From NCBI RefSeq assembly GCF_963422335.1, contig NZ_OY729424.1, positions 5,332,001 to 5,396,000 on the forward strand: a stretch of DNA of 64,000 nucleotides, in the 5' to 3' direction. Both the position numbers and the translations under genes were made by a program. Below, piece by piece: positions 1-8,903 of this stretch. The first letter of the stretch is position 1, and every line of letters starts with the position of its first letter. The stretch is from an uncultured Roseateles sp. (GTDB lineage: Bacteria > Pseudomonadota > Gammaproteobacteria > Burkholderiales > Burkholderiaceae_C). A model generated the notes under the pieces. It ran no database searches. It was given only the letters and a program-made list of their open reading frames with translations, and was not told the origin of the DNA.

Positions 1-1542
1 TCGCCCGATGGCACCTCGCTGCTGAGCCTGGCTGCCCCCACCGTCACCGGCATCAAGGGCAAGGCCGTGTTCGCCGTCGTGCAGTTCGAATACACCACCC
101 GCGACCTGGCCGGCAACAACACCTACGGCACCCTGCCCTCGCCGATCGCCGTGCTGACGCTGGACCAAGACCAGGCCACCGGCAAGCTGAGCCTGGTCAA
201 ATACCACAACGTCGACACCTCGGCCGCTCACGGCCTGTGGATCACCTGCGGCTCCAGCCTCTCGCCCTGGGGCACCCATCTGTCCAGCGAAGAATACGAG
301 CCCGATGCCTTCACGGCCGCCAGCAGCGCCCAGTTCAAGGCCTTCAGCAAGAATGTGTTCGGCAACGAGACCACGGCCAACCCCTACCACTACGGCCACC
401 TGCCCGAAGTCACCGTCAACCCCGACGGCACCGGCACGATCAAGAAGCACTACTGCATGGGCCGCATCTCGCACGAGCTGATCCAGGTCATGCCTGACAA
501 CCGCACCGCACTGATGGGCGATGACTACACCAACGGCGGCCTGTTCATGTTCGTCGCCGACAAGGAAAAGGATCTGTCCGCCGGCACGCTGTACGTGGCC
601 AAGGTCGGCGCCGGCTTCTCGCTGGACCCGGCCGCCGCTGGCGCACCGCTGACCTGGATCAACCTGGGCCACGCCACCAGCGCCGAGATCGAGGCCCTGG
701 CCGACTCGCTCAAGCCCACCGACATCATGACGGTGGCCAGCGCCGACCCGTCGGACGCCAGCTACACCAAGATGTTCCTGGACGGCAAGGCCAGCTGGGC
801 CAAGCTCAAGCCGGGCATGGAAAAGGCGGCTGCCTTCCTGGAGACCCACCGCTATGCCAATCTGAAGGGCGCCAGCATGGGCTTCACCAAGATGGAAGGC
901 ACGACGGTCAACATCAAGGACAAGGTCGCCTACTCGGCACTGCAGAATATCCAGGGCTCGATGGTCAAGGGCAACGCGGCCTGGGTGGAGGGCAACGGCA
1001 TCAGCGTGGACAAGGCACTGATCGCCGGTGGCGTGCTGGCCCATACCCTGGCCGGTGGCCAGAAGGACCTGGCCGGTGCGGCCATCAACAGCGAATGGGT
1101 GCCGACCGTGACCAAGGCCCTGCTGATGGGCGAGGACATTGCGGCCGACGCGCTGGGCAATCTGTCCAACCCCGACAAGATCGGCAACCCGGACAACCTG
1201 AAGTTCTCCGAGAAGATGCGCACCCTCTTCATCGGTGAAGACAGCAGCACCCACGTCAACAACTTCGTCTGGGCCTACAACGTCGACACCAAGAAGCTGT
1301 CGCGTCTGATGTCGATGCCGGCCGGCGCTGAAGCCACCGGCCTGTCGGTGGTGGACGACCTGAATGGCTGGACCTACATCACCACCAACTTCCAGCACGC
1401 CGGTGACTGGAGCTCCTCGCTGCACGCCAAGGTGCAACCGACCCTGGATCCGCTGGTGCGCGCCAACTACAAGGACCGCTTCGGCGCGGCCGTCGGTTAC
1501 CTGACCGGCGAGGCGGTAGGCGTCAAGCTGTCCAAGGCCTGA
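1..1542 (+). CDS. phoX: PhoX-type (DUF839) phosphatase, 3' part
   Basis: The frame is open from base 1, so the start lies upstream; 513 codons are visible before TGA. The protein resembles the PhoX/DUF839 family of exported alkaline phosphatases, which release phosphate from organic esters in the periplasm using Fe and Ca. Supporting stretches are GLWITCGSSLSPWGTHLSSE, the acidic SSEEYEPD, the block around NPYHYGHLPEV, ALMGDDYTNGG and the late GWTYITTNFQHAGDW. The twin-arginine signal expected for PhoX would lie outside the window. Its last 46 bp overlap the 3' end of the convergent aminopeptidase gene. The family call is fairly safe; substrate and regulation (for example by PhoB) cannot be judged without the 5' end. 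Confidence 0.75.
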   Translation, partial: SPDGTSLLSLAAPTVTGIKGKAVFAVVQFEYTTRDLAGNNTYGTLPSPIAVLTLDQDQATGKLSLVKYHNVDTSAAHGLWITCGSSLSPWGTHLSSEEYEPDAFTAASSAQFKAFSKNVFGNETTANPYHYGHLPEVTVNPDGTGTIKKHYCMGRISHELIQVMPDNRTALMGDDYTNGGLFMFVADKEKDLSAGTLYVAKVGAGFSLDPAAAGAPLTWINLGHATSAEIEALADSLKPTDIMTVASADPSDASYTKMFLDGKASWAKLKPGMEKAAAFLETHRYANLKGASMGFTKMEGTTVNIKDKVAYSALQNIQGSMVKGNAAWVEGNGISVDKALIAGGVLAHTLAGGQKDLAGAAINSEWVPTVTKALLMGEDIAADALGNLSNPDKIGNPDNLKFSEKMRTLFIGEDSSTHVNNFVWAYNVDTKKLSRLMSMPAGAEATGLSVVDDLNGWTYITTNFQHAGDWSSSLHAKVQPTLDPLVRANYKDRFGAAVGYLTGEAVGVKLSKA

Positions 1543-4124
1543 GCCAGCGCAGGGCCCTGGGCCTCGCGGAAGGCGGCGCACAGGCGCAGCCTTTCGGTGG
1601 CCTTGGCCAACACCCCGGGGCCGGCCTCATGGGCCTTGGCCTTGGGGCCGAACAGGCGCTGCAACTCGTCCGCCTCGGTGGCGCTGCAGCCCTGGCCCAG
1701 TTGCTCCGGCCAGTAGGCCGGGGCCTGGACGGGCATGCGCTTGCGCATCGCTTCGCCATTCGCCACCACAAAGGCCAGCACCGCCGACGCCAGCGCCGGT
1801 TGGCGCGACTGCTGCCGCAGCAGCTCCGGCGCAATCTCACGTATGTCCACACGCGGGTCCAGCATCAGCCGGCGGGCGCGTTCGGCCAGGGCCGGTGCCT
1901 CGAACCAGCCCAGTGCCTGCAGCAGGTCTTCGCGCAGCTGGCGCTGCGGCGTCTGCAGAGCCCGCTTCAGCATCGCATCGAACAGTGCGGCGTCGCCCTC
2001 GATTGCGGCGCTTTGCAGCAGAGCCTCGCGCAGGCCCGGGTCCAGTTCTGAAGCCTCCGGTCTGGCCAACCAGGTCGAAACCCGCTCACGCGCCTGCGCC
2101 CTCAGTTCGGCATCCCGCCCCAGATCAGCCAGCAGCGGCAGCAGCAGCTCGCGCAGCAGCCGGCGATCCTCGCTGTCGCCGGACGCCACGGTCCAGCTCA
2201 ACTCGCGGGCCAGCGCGCCATAGCGCTGCTGCCACAGGCGGGCAAACGCAGCCTGCTGCTTTGGCGCCAGCAGCGGCCGCAGCTCGATCAGCACCCGCGT
2301 CACGGCCTCGACGATCTCTCGGCGCGGGTCGCGTGCCAACTCGGCCGCCAGCGCCAGCACCTGATCCAGCGGCACATCACCACTCTGGGCCAGGGCCATC
2401 TGATCGTCCAGCAGGGCCAGCCATTCATTGATGGACAACTCGGGCGCCCGCAAGCCGGGCGCCAGCTGGGCGCGGTAATAGCCCTGACCGCCCGGATTGG
2501 GCTGCAGCCAGGCCGGGCAGTCGCGGTCCGGCAAGGCAATGCTGTCGCTGGCCGTCTTCAGCCAGTGCCGCGTGGTGCCGGCCGGCGTGCGCAGCAGCAG
2601 CGGCACCTGCCACAGCTGTGGCGCTCCACCGGTCATGCCCAGCGGCCGGTAACGGCCCTGCTCGACCTGCAGCCGGGCACCACCCGCCTCGCAGATCAAA
2701 CGCATCGTCAGCTTCGGAATGCCGGGCTGGTCGATGAAGCTGGAGAACGAGCGCACCAGTTCCTGATCACCATCGCCCAGAGCCATCAGGAAGTCGTCAC
2801 CGGTGGCGCTGCCCCAGGCATGGCGGGCCATGTAGCGGCGCACACCGGCCTGCATCTGATCCGCCCCCAGCCAGCTCTCGAACATGGCCAGCACGGCCTG
2901 GCCCTTGGAATAGGTGATCTCGTCGAAGGCCGTGCCCAGATCCTGCGGCGTGGCCACCGGCTGGCGCACGCGGCGGGCGCTGGCCAGGCGATCACCGCGC
3001 ATGGCGGAGCGGCGCGCATGCTGGCCGCTGACCTCCCAGCGCCAGTCAGGCCGCACCTCGGCGGTGATCTTGTCGCCCATCCAGGAGGCGAACGATTCGT
3101 TGAGCCACAGGTCGCTCCACCAGGCCATGGTCACGTAGTTGCCGAACCACTGGTGGGCGATCTCGTGCGCGGCGGTGGACACATAGTCGCGCTGCAGCGC
3201 CCGGCTCTCCGCGCCGGGTGGGGCCAGCAGGATGCGCGAGGCATAGGTGATCAGGCCGGCGTTCTCCATGGCGCTGAACCAGTCGGTCAGCGGAATGACC
3301 AGGCTGTCGAGCTTGTCGTACGGGTAAGGCAGGCCGAAATAGGCCTGCAGGTGCTCGACGATGGCCGGCGTCACGGTGGCCGCAAAGGTGGCGTCCTGGG
3401 CCTTGCCCTGGGGCGTGAGATAGCGCAGCGGCAGCGCGTCGGCCGACGCGCCCTGCAGCACATCGAAGGGCCCGACGGCAAAGGCCAGCAGATAGCTGGG
3501 CATCGGCGGGCTGGGCTTGAACTCCAGCCGCTTCCAGCCCGCTCCGGCCGCGCTTTCGCGCAGCACCGGCGTGTTGGCAAAGGCCTGCTGGCCGCTGGGC
3601 ACCGTCAAGCTCAGGGTCCAGGGCACCTTCCAGCCCGGCTCGTCGAACAGAGGGAAGGCACGGCGGGCGCCGACATCCTCCAGCTGCGTGAACGCATACC
3701 AGCGGCCGCCCTCGCGCTGGCGGAACAGGCCGAACACGTCCTTGTCGCTGATCTGGCCCTCAAAGGCCAGGGTCAACCGTGCGCGACCGGCCGGCAAGGG
3801 TTTGGGGAAGTGCAGATAGACGCTGTCGGCATCGGCCTTGGCGGCACGGCCCTTCAGCGCCGCGCCCTGCCCGGGCTGCCAGCTGACCGTACCGATGCGC
3901 AGGTTCTTCGCATGCAGGCGCAGGCGCTGCACAGGCGCCTTCAGCTCCAGCTCAATGGTGACGCTGCCGCTGTGGCGGGTGCTGTCGGGGTCGACGCGCA
4001 GGTCCACCGCATAGGCCAGCGGCCGGGCGGCATCGCCCAGGCGCATGGGCAGGGTCGCCGAGGTGGCCAGGCCGCAGGTGAAGAACAGCGCAGCGCTCAG
4101 GCTGCACGCGATCAAACGCTTCAT
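1497..4124 (-). CDS. exported M1-family zinc aminopeptidase
   Basis: An 875-residue metallopeptidase of family M1, which removes N-terminal residues from peptides. A hydrophobic Sec-type leader (MKRLIACSLSAALFFTCGLA) predicts export to the periplasm. The exopeptidase motif appears as SAMENAG. The zinc site HEXXH-(18)-E is intact: H320, E321, H324 and E343 in HEIAHQWFGN...LWLNE. A downstream ITYSKGQAVLAMFE segment supplies the usual catalytic Tyr region. The C-terminal half is an alpha-helical ERAP1-like domain rich in Leu, Ala and Arg. The ATG at 4124 directly precedes the signal peptide. The 3' end overlaps the PhoX gene by 46 bp in opposite orientation. The next gene upstream on this strand is uvrD, 27 bp away, so the two may be co-transcribed. 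Confidence 0.9.
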   Translation of the reverse strand: MKRLIACSLSAALFFTCGLATSATLPMRLGDAARPLAYAVDLRVDPDSTRHSGSVTIELELKAPVQRLRLHAKNLRIGTVSWQPGQGAALKGRAAKADADSVYLHFPKPLPAGRARLTLAFEGQISDKDVFGLFRQREGGRWYAFTQLEDVGARRAFPLFDEPGWKVPWTLSLTVPSGQQAFANTPVLRESAAGAGWKRLEFKPSPPMPSYLLAFAVGPFDVLQGASADALPLRYLTPQGKAQDATFAATVTPAIVEHLQAYFGLPYPYDKLDSLVIPLTDWFSAMENAGLITYASRILLAPPGAESRALQRDYVSTAAHEIAHQWFGNYVTMAWWSDLWLNESFASWMGDKITAEVRPDWRWEVSGQHARRSAMRGDRLASARRVRQPVATPQDLGTAFDEITYSKGQAVLAMFESWLGADQMQAGVRRYMARHAWGSATGDDFLMALGDGDQELVRSFSSFIDQPGIPKLTMRLICEAGGARLQVEQGRYRPLGMTGGAPQLWQVPLLLRTPAGTTRHWLKTASDSIALPDRDCPAWLQPNPGGQGYYRAQLAPGLRAPELSINEWLALLDDQMALAQSGDVPLDQVLALAAELARDPRREIVEAVTRVLIELRPLLAPKQQAAFARLWQQRYGALARELSWTVASGDSEDRRLLRELLLPLLADLGRDAELRAQARERVSTWLARPEASELDPGLREALLQSAAIEGDAALFDAMLKRALQTPQRQLREDLLQALGWFEAPALAERARRLMLDPRVDIREIAPELLRQQSRQPALASAVLAFVVANGEAMRKRMPVQAPAYWPEQLGQGCSATEADELQRLFGPKAKAHEAGPGVLAKATERLRLCAAFREAQGPALAQALDSLTPTASPVR

Positions 4125-4151
4125 GGCAAGCCTCCCCAGGCTTTCTTCAAA

Positions 4152-6563
4152 TCAATCGATAGGCGTCAGCTTGGCCACGCTCAGCGCCAGCCACTTCACG
4201 CCATGGCGGCCGAAGTTGACCTGCGCCCGCGCATCCTGGCCCTTGCCCTCCAGCGTCAGCAGCACGCCTTCGCCGAACTTGGTGTGGAACACGCTCTTGC
4301 CCACGCGCAGGCCGCCATGCTCGTTATCCACCTTCTTCAGCATTGCCTGCGGCACCGGCGGGTTGGTGAAGGCCGGCCGCTCGACGCGCCCCGCGCCGAC
4401 CATGGACTTGAGGCCCGAGCCGCGCTCCCAGGCGTTCTGGTACTCGCGGGCAAAGCCGGAGCCGAAGCCCTGATTGCGCGGTGTCAGCCACTTCAGCGTG
4501 GCCTCGGGCAGCTCGTCGAAAAAGCGGCTCTTGACGTTGTAGCGGGTCTGGCCATGCAGCATGCGCGTCTGGCTGAAGCTCAGGTAGAGGCGCTGGCGCG
4601 CGCGGGTGATGGCCACATACATCAGCCGGCGTTCTTCCTCGACGCCATCGCTGTCGGACAGCGAGTTCTCGTGCGGGAACAGGCCCTCTTCGAGGCCGGT
4701 GATGAAGACCGCATCGAACTCCAGGCCCTTGGCCGAGTGCACGGTCATCAGCTGCAGCGCGTCCTGGCCGGCCTGGGCCTGGTTGTCACCGGCCTCCAGC
4801 GAGGCATGGGTCAGGAAGGCGGCCAGCGGCGACATGATCTCGCCGGTTTCGGCATCGGGCGTGAACGGTGCATCGGACACGGCGGCGGGCAGGCCCGGGG
4901 CGATATTGCCCGGCGAGAAGCCCTCGCCATGCTCGTCGACCGGCAGCGCCACCGCATCCTTGCCGAAGCCCTCCTGCGTGACGAAGGCCTCGGCGGCGTT
5001 GATCAGCTCGTCCAGATTCTCCAGCCGGTCGGCGCCCTCCTTGTCCAGCTTGTAGAAGTCGGTCAGGCCCGAGCTTTGCAGCATCTGCTCGATGATCTCG
5101 CGCAGATTCAGGCCCTGAGTGCTGGCTCGCAGCGCATCGATCAGCTGCGTGAAGGCCAGCAGATTGGCGCCACCCTTGCCGCTGACCGCGGCCACGCTCT
5201 GGTAGAGGCTGCGGCCACTGGCGCGGGCGGCGTCGGCCAGCAACTCCATCGTGCGCGCGCCGATGCCGCGGGTCGGGAAGTTGACGACGCGCAGAAAGCT
5301 GGTGTCGTCGTTCGGGTTCTCGATCAGGCGCAGATACGAAAGCGCATGCTTGACCTCGGCCCGCTCGAAGAAGCGCAGGCCGCCGTAGACGCGGTAGGGA
5401 ATGCCGGCATTGAACAGCGCAGACTCCATCACCCGTGACTGCGCATTGCTGCGGTAAAGCACGGCGATTTCCTTGCGGTTCAGGCCGCCGCGGTGCAGGG
5501 CCTGGGCCTCCTCGACCAGCCATTGCGCTTCGGCGAAGTCCGAGTTCGACTCGAACACCCGCACCGGCTCGCCGGGCCCGGCCTCGGTGCGCAGGTTCTT
5601 GCCCAGGCGCCGGCTGTTGTGGCCGATCAGCGCATTGGCGGTGTCCAGGATATTGCCGAAGCTGCGGTAGTTGTGCTCCAGCTTGATGACGGTGTCCACC
5701 CGGTACTGGCGCTCGAAGTCCGACATATTGCCGACCAGGGCGCCGCGGAAGGCGTAGATGCTCTGGTCGTCGTCGCCGACGGCGAACACGCCCTGATCGC
5801 CGCCGGGCGGCGCGAACATCTTCAGCCAGGCGTACTGCAGGCGGTTGGTGTCCTGGAACTCATCGACCAGCACGTGGCGGAAGCGCCGCTGGTAGTGCTC
5901 GCGCAAAGGGCCGTTGTCGCGCAGCAGCTCGTAGGTGCGCAGCATCAGCTCGGCGAAGTCGACCACGCCCTCGCGCTCGCACTGGTCCTGATAGGCCTGG
6001 TAGATCTCGACCTGCTTGCGCGTCTGGTCGTCACCGATATCGATGTCGCCGGGGCGCTTGCCGTCGTCCTTGGCGCCCGCAATGAACCAGCTGACCTGCT
6101 TCGGCACGAAGCGCTCTTCGTCCAGGTTCATCGCCTTGATGATGCGCTTGACGGCCGACTGCGAATCCTGCGTGTCCAGGATCTGGAAGCCCTGCGGCAG
6201 GCCGGCCAGCTTCCAGTGCGCACGCAGAAAACGGTTGCACAGGCCGTGGAAGGTGCCAATCCACATGCCGCGCACGTTCACCGGCAGCATCGCGCCCAGG
6301 CGCGTCAGCATCTCCTTGGCCGCCTTGTTGGTGAAGGTCACGGCCATCACGCCGGCCGGGGTGATCTGGCCGGTCTGCATCAGCCAGGCAATGCGGGTGG
6401 TCAGCACCCGCGTCTTGCCCGAGCCGGCACCGGCCAGTATCAGCGCCGGCTTGGCCGGCAGGGTCACCGCCGCCAGTTGTTCGGGATTGAGGTTTTTCAG
6501 CAAACCGGGGCTCACCGCAGGCTGCGGGGCGGCAAACAGATCGTATTCCAGATTCAGGCTCAT
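4152..6563 (-). CDS. uvrD: ATP-dependent 3'-5' DNA helicase UvrD/PcrA
   Basis: An 803-residue superfamily-1A helicase for nucleotide excision and mismatch repair. Visible motifs in order: Q-motif region LNPEQLAAV, Walker A GAGSGKTR (residues 45-52), FTNKAAKEM (Ia), VDEFQDTN (II), GDDDQSIYAFRGA (III), LEHNYRS (IV), TVHSAKGLEFDAVF (V) and EERRLMYVAITRAR (VI). A C-terminal region ending FGEGVLLTLEGKGQDARAQVNF is the Tudor-like tail of UvrD/PcrA. It is longer than E. coli UvrD (720) mainly because of a Pro/Ala-rich insertion between motifs IV and V (around GKDAVALPVDEHGEGFSPGN). The start ATG at 6563 lies 43 bp from the divergent ychJ-type gene. UvrD is preferred over Rep because of the C-terminal tail. 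Confidence 0.93.
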   Translation of the reverse strand: MSLNLEYDLFAAPQPAVSPGLLKNLNPEQLAAVTLPAKPALILAGAGSGKTRVLTTRIAWLMQTGQITPAGVMAVTFTNKAAKEMLTRLGAMLPVNVRGMWIGTFHGLCNRFLRAHWKLAGLPQGFQILDTQDSQSAVKRIIKAMNLDEERFVPKQVSWFIAGAKDDGKRPGDIDIGDDQTRKQVEIYQAYQDQCEREGVVDFAELMLRTYELLRDNGPLREHYQRRFRHVLVDEFQDTNRLQYAWLKMFAPPGGDQGVFAVGDDDQSIYAFRGALVGNMSDFERQYRVDTVIKLEHNYRSFGNILDTANALIGHNSRRLGKNLRTEAGPGEPVRVFESNSDFAEAQWLVEEAQALHRGGLNRKEIAVLYRSNAQSRVMESALFNAGIPYRVYGGLRFFERAEVKHALSYLRLIENPNDDTSFLRVVNFPTRGIGARTMELLADAARASGRSLYQSVAAVSGKGGANLLAFTQLIDALRASTQGLNLREIIEQMLQSSGLTDFYKLDKEGADRLENLDELINAAEAFVTQEGFGKDAVALPVDEHGEGFSPGNIAPGLPAAVSDAPFTPDAETGEIMSPLAAFLTHASLEAGDNQAQAGQDALQLMTVHSAKGLEFDAVFITGLEEGLFPHENSLSDSDGVEEERRLMYVAITRARQRLYLSFSQTRMLHGQTRYNVKSRFFDELPEATLKWLTPRNQGFGSGFAREYQNAWERGSGLKSMVGAGRVERPAFTNPPVPQAMLKKVDNEHGGLRVGKSVFHTKFGEGVLLTLEGKGQDARAQVNFGRHGVKWLALSVAKLTPID

Positions 6564-6574
6564 GGGGCATTTTA

Positions 6575-6589
6575 GAAGGTGTGACCTTC
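6575..6589. promoter_or_regulatory. inverted repeat in the 43-bp uvrD/ychJ divergent region
   Basis: GAAGGT-gtg-ACCTTC, 6-bp arms around a 3-nt centre, lies between the two divergent start codons at 6563 and 6607. With so little space, a protein bound here would touch both promoters. It could equally be chance. No clear -35/-10 pair was recognised. Confidence 0.25.
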
Positions 6590-6606
6590 AGGCAAGATCG
6601 CCAGCC

Positions 6607-7002
6607 ATGAAAAGCGCATCTCAAGCCTGCCCCTGCGGCAGTTCACGTCCTTACGAGGCCTGCTGCGGCCGGCTGCACAGCCTCTGGACCGACAGCGGCC
6701 AGGGCGCGCCCGATGCAGAGGCGCTGATGCGCTCGCGCTACAGCGCCTATGTGCTGGAGCTGCAGGACTATCTGTTGGCCACCTGGCATGCGAGCACCCG
6801 GCCGGCGGCGCTGGAGGCCAATGAGCATGGCCTCAAATGGCTGGGGCTGGACGTGAAGCAGCACCAAGTGCAAGACGCCGACCATGCCACGGTCGAGTTC
6901 GTCGCGCGCAGCAAGCTGGCCGGCCGCGCCCACCGCATGCACGAGATCAGCCGCTTCGTGCGCGAGAACGGGTTCTGGTTCTACGTCGATGCGCAGACCT
7001 GA
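6607..7002 (+). CDS. ychJ: YchJ-family (UPF0225) protein
   Basis: A 131-residue protein of the YchJ/UPF0225 family, whose function is not established. The N-terminus has a SEC-C-like cysteine cluster (CPCGSSRPYEACCG, residues 8-21) suited to zinc binding. The NTF2-like body follows with the family signature LMRSRYSAYVLELQDYLLATWH. The C-terminal second SEC-C motif present in E. coli YchJ is absent, as in many betaproteobacterial members. The ATG at 6607 is chosen because the Cys motif follows directly; the reading frame is open much further upstream but there it lies antisense to uvrD. Confidence 0.85.
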   Translation: MKSASQACPCGSSRPYEACCGRLHSLWTDSGQGAPDAEALMRSRYSAYVLELQDYLLATWHASTRPAALEANEHGLKWLGLDVKQHQVQDADHATVEFVARSKLAGRAHRMHEISRFVRENGFWFYVDAQT

Positions 7003-7386
7003 TCAGGCGAATTCCTGACGCACCGGGCGCGACATCAGGCCCCGGGCGGCCCAAGCCAGCAGGCCGCAGACCAGCCCCGCCAGCAGCAGGCCGCGTAGCG
7101 ACAGCAGCAGGCCCAGGCCCAGCGGCAGCGCCGCCATCACCAGCAAGAGCAGCGCAATGCACAGGCGCCGGCCCCAGTCATGACGCTGCCATTGCGCCAC
7201 ACCGGCCGCCAGCGCCGTGGTCGACAGCACCACGCCGGCCGCGGCCAGCCCGAGCCTGAGCCCCACCGGCTCGACCATCAGCAGCAGCGCAGCCGCCCAC
7301 AGCCCGGCAACGCCGACGGCCATCAACAGGGCTGACAGGCAGCTCACCAGCAGCGAGCGCGATCCAACGGTAAAGGTCTGGGGCAT
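7003..7386 (-). CDS. small multi-pass membrane protein, unknown function
   Basis: A 127-residue hydrophobic protein with about four predicted membrane segments (near residues 11-37, 43-63, 76-97 and 98-114) joined by short Arg-rich loops such as QWQRHDWGRRL, and a charged tail MSRPVRQEFA. No family is recognised. I start at the ATG at 7386 (MPQTFTVGSR); another in-frame ATG at 7446 would add 20 residues and reach into the truC 5' region. It is convergent with the ychJ-type gene, whose stop ends at the adjacent base, and divergent from truC. The hydrophobic periodicity supports a real protein, but function is open. Confidence 0.6.
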   Translation of the reverse strand: MPQTFTVGSRSLLVSCLSALLMAVGVAGLWAAALLLMVEPVGLRLGLAAAGVVLSTTALAAGVAQWQRHDWGRRLCIALLLLVMAALPLGLGLLLSLRGLLLAGLVCGLLAWAARGLMSRPVRQEFA

Positions 7387-7476
7387 GATCAGCAACTCCG
7401 GTTCATCGACGAGCCGGATTCTTTCCGCCCAGCCCCGCGCTGTCATGTCCCCCTGTTGGGGGGAGAGCCCGCCTTG

Positions 7477-8199
7477 TTGCCCATCCTCCACCTCGACGAC
7501 CACCTGGTCGCGATAGATAAACCCGCCGGCCTGCTGGTCCACCGCACGGCGCTGGATGCCCATGAGCAGCGTTTTGCGCTGCAGATGCTGCGCGACCAGC
7601 TGGAGCGCACGGTCTGGCCGGTGCACAGGCTGGACAAGGGCACCTCGGGCGTGCTGCTGTTCGCCCTGAGCCCGGACATGGCCCAGATGCTGTCGCTGAT
7701 GTTCGAGCAGGGCCAGATGGACAAGCGCTACCAGGCCCTGGTGCGCGGCTGGCCGGCCGCAGAGGCCGGACGGATAGACCACCCGCTGGCCCGCGACCCC
7801 GAGTTGCCCTCGCAGGGCCAGGTCTTGCTGGAGGCGCGCACCGACTGGCGGCTGCTGGCCCGCGCCGAATGGCCGCAGGTCACCGATGCCCGCTTCGCCA
7901 GCAGCCGCTATGCCCTGCTGGAACTGGCGCCGCACAACGGCCGGCGCCACCAGATCCGACGCCATCTGAAGCACATCGCCCACCCCATCATCGGCGACGC
8001 CACCCACGGCAAGGGCCCGCTGAACCGGGCCGTGGCGCAATTCCTGGGTCTGCAGCGGCTGTGGCTGCATGCGCGGGAGCTGAGCCTCGTCCATCCGCTG
8101 ACCCGCGAAAAGCTGCACTTCAGCGCCGCCCCAGGCCCCGAATGGGCGGCGCTACAGACTCACGGCAGCTGGCAGCCACTGTTGCAGTCGCCACACTGA
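7477..8199 (+). CDS. truC: tRNA pseudouridine synthase C
   Basis: An RluA-family pseudouridine synthase of about 240 residues, best matching TruC, which converts U65 to pseudouridine in tRNA. The catalytic motif is VHRLDKGTSGVLLFA, with the Asp of RLD as nucleophile. Other family blocks are DDHLVAIDKPAGLLVHRT at the N-terminus, KRYQALVRG in the middle and HNGRRHQIRRHLKHIAHPIIGD near the C-terminus. No ATG fits. Comparison with the usual TruC start (one short beta strand before the D-x-x-L-V-A-x-x-K-P block) favours TTG at 7477; TTG at 7474 and TTG at 7456 are alternatives. RluA-type enzymes with other targets are possible, but length and context fit TruC. Confidence 0.83.
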   Translation: MPILHLDDHLVAIDKPAGLLVHRTALDAHEQRFALQMLRDQLERTVWPVHRLDKGTSGVLLFALSPDMAQMLSLMFEQGQMDKRYQALVRGWPAAEAGRIDHPLARDPELPSQGQVLLEARTDWRLLARAEWPQVTDARFASSRYALLELAPHNGRRHQIRRHLKHIAHPIIGDATHGKGPLNRAVAQFLGLQRLWLHARELSLVHPLTREKLHFSAAPGPEWAALQTHGSWQPLLQSPH

Positions 8200-8267
8200 C
8201 ACAGCATCGCGCCGAATAGCGAAGGCTGTGCCGGTGCCCGGAGGGGGCCGGCCGCTATGCTTGCGCC

Positions 8268-8903
8268 ATGGAACTCTCACACTGGCTGCTGTTCACCGCC
8301 GTTTGCCTGGCCACCACCTACAGCCCCGGCCCGGGCGTGCTGCTGGCGGTGTCGAACGCCCTCACCCACGGGCCGCGCCAGGCCCTGATCAGCTCCAGCG
8401 GCAATGCCCTGGGCATCTTCATCGTCGCCGGGCTGACGGTCAGCGGCCTGGGCCTGTTGCTGCACACCTCGGCCCTGGCCTTCACCGCGCTCAAGGTGGT
8501 CGGCGCCGGCTACCTGATCTATCTGGGCATTCGCCAGTGGCGCGCCCGCAGCAATGCCTTCAGCACGGGCACCGGCGCAGCGGCCGAAAGCGTCACGCCG
8601 CGGCGCCTGTTCCTGAACGGCCTGATGGTGGCGCTGAGCAACCCGAAGAGCGTGCTGTTCTTCAGCGCCGTGTTCCCGCAGTTCATGCCCGAGCAGGCCA
8701 GCGTGGGCCAGCTGCTGCTGATGACCAGCACCTTCGCCGCCTGCGCCGTCATTTCGCACCTGACCTATGTGCTGGCCGCCGGCCCGCTGATGCGCTGGTG
8801 CGCCGCGCCCAGGCGCCTGCGCAATCTCAACCGCTCGCTGGGCCTGATCTTCATTGGCATGGGCCTGGGCGTGTTGCGCATGGGCGCCGGGGGTCGGCCA
8901 TGA
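8268..8903 (+). CDS. LysE/RhtB-family amino-acid exporter
   Basis: A 211-residue inner-membrane exporter of the LysE/RhtB family, which exports amino acids or related metabolites. The family hallmark near the N-terminus is TTYSPGPGVLLAVSNALTHG, followed by about six membrane segments; a mid-protein NPKSVLFFSAVFPQF block is also characteristic. A TATGCT hexamer at 8256-8261 sits only 6 bp before the ATG, so transcription could begin almost at the start codon, though no -35 was found. The stop overlaps the next start as ATGA (8900-8903), indicating translational coupling with the PhzF-family gene. The substrate cannot be told from sequence. Confidence 0.87.
   Translation: MELSHWLLFTAVCLATTYSPGPGVLLAVSNALTHGPRQALISSSGNALGIFIVAGLTVSGLGLLLHTSALAFTALKVVGAGYLIYLGIRQWRARSNAFSTGTGAAAESVTPRRLFLNGLMVALSNPKSVLFFSAVFPQFMPEQASVGQLLLMTSTFAACAVISHLTYVLAAGPLMRWCAAPRRLRNLNRSLGLIFIGMGLGVLRMGAGGRP

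Noticed and set aside
2565..5438. 957-codon plus-strand frame across the aminopeptidase and uvrD
   Set aside because: Gln/Arg/Ala/His-rich composition and no motif; it is the complement of two clearly assigned genes on the other strand.
8228..8899. In-frame upstream extension of the PhzF-family gene to 8228
   Set aside because: The extension runs through the LysE gene in another frame; the family N-terminus starts at the ATG at 8900.
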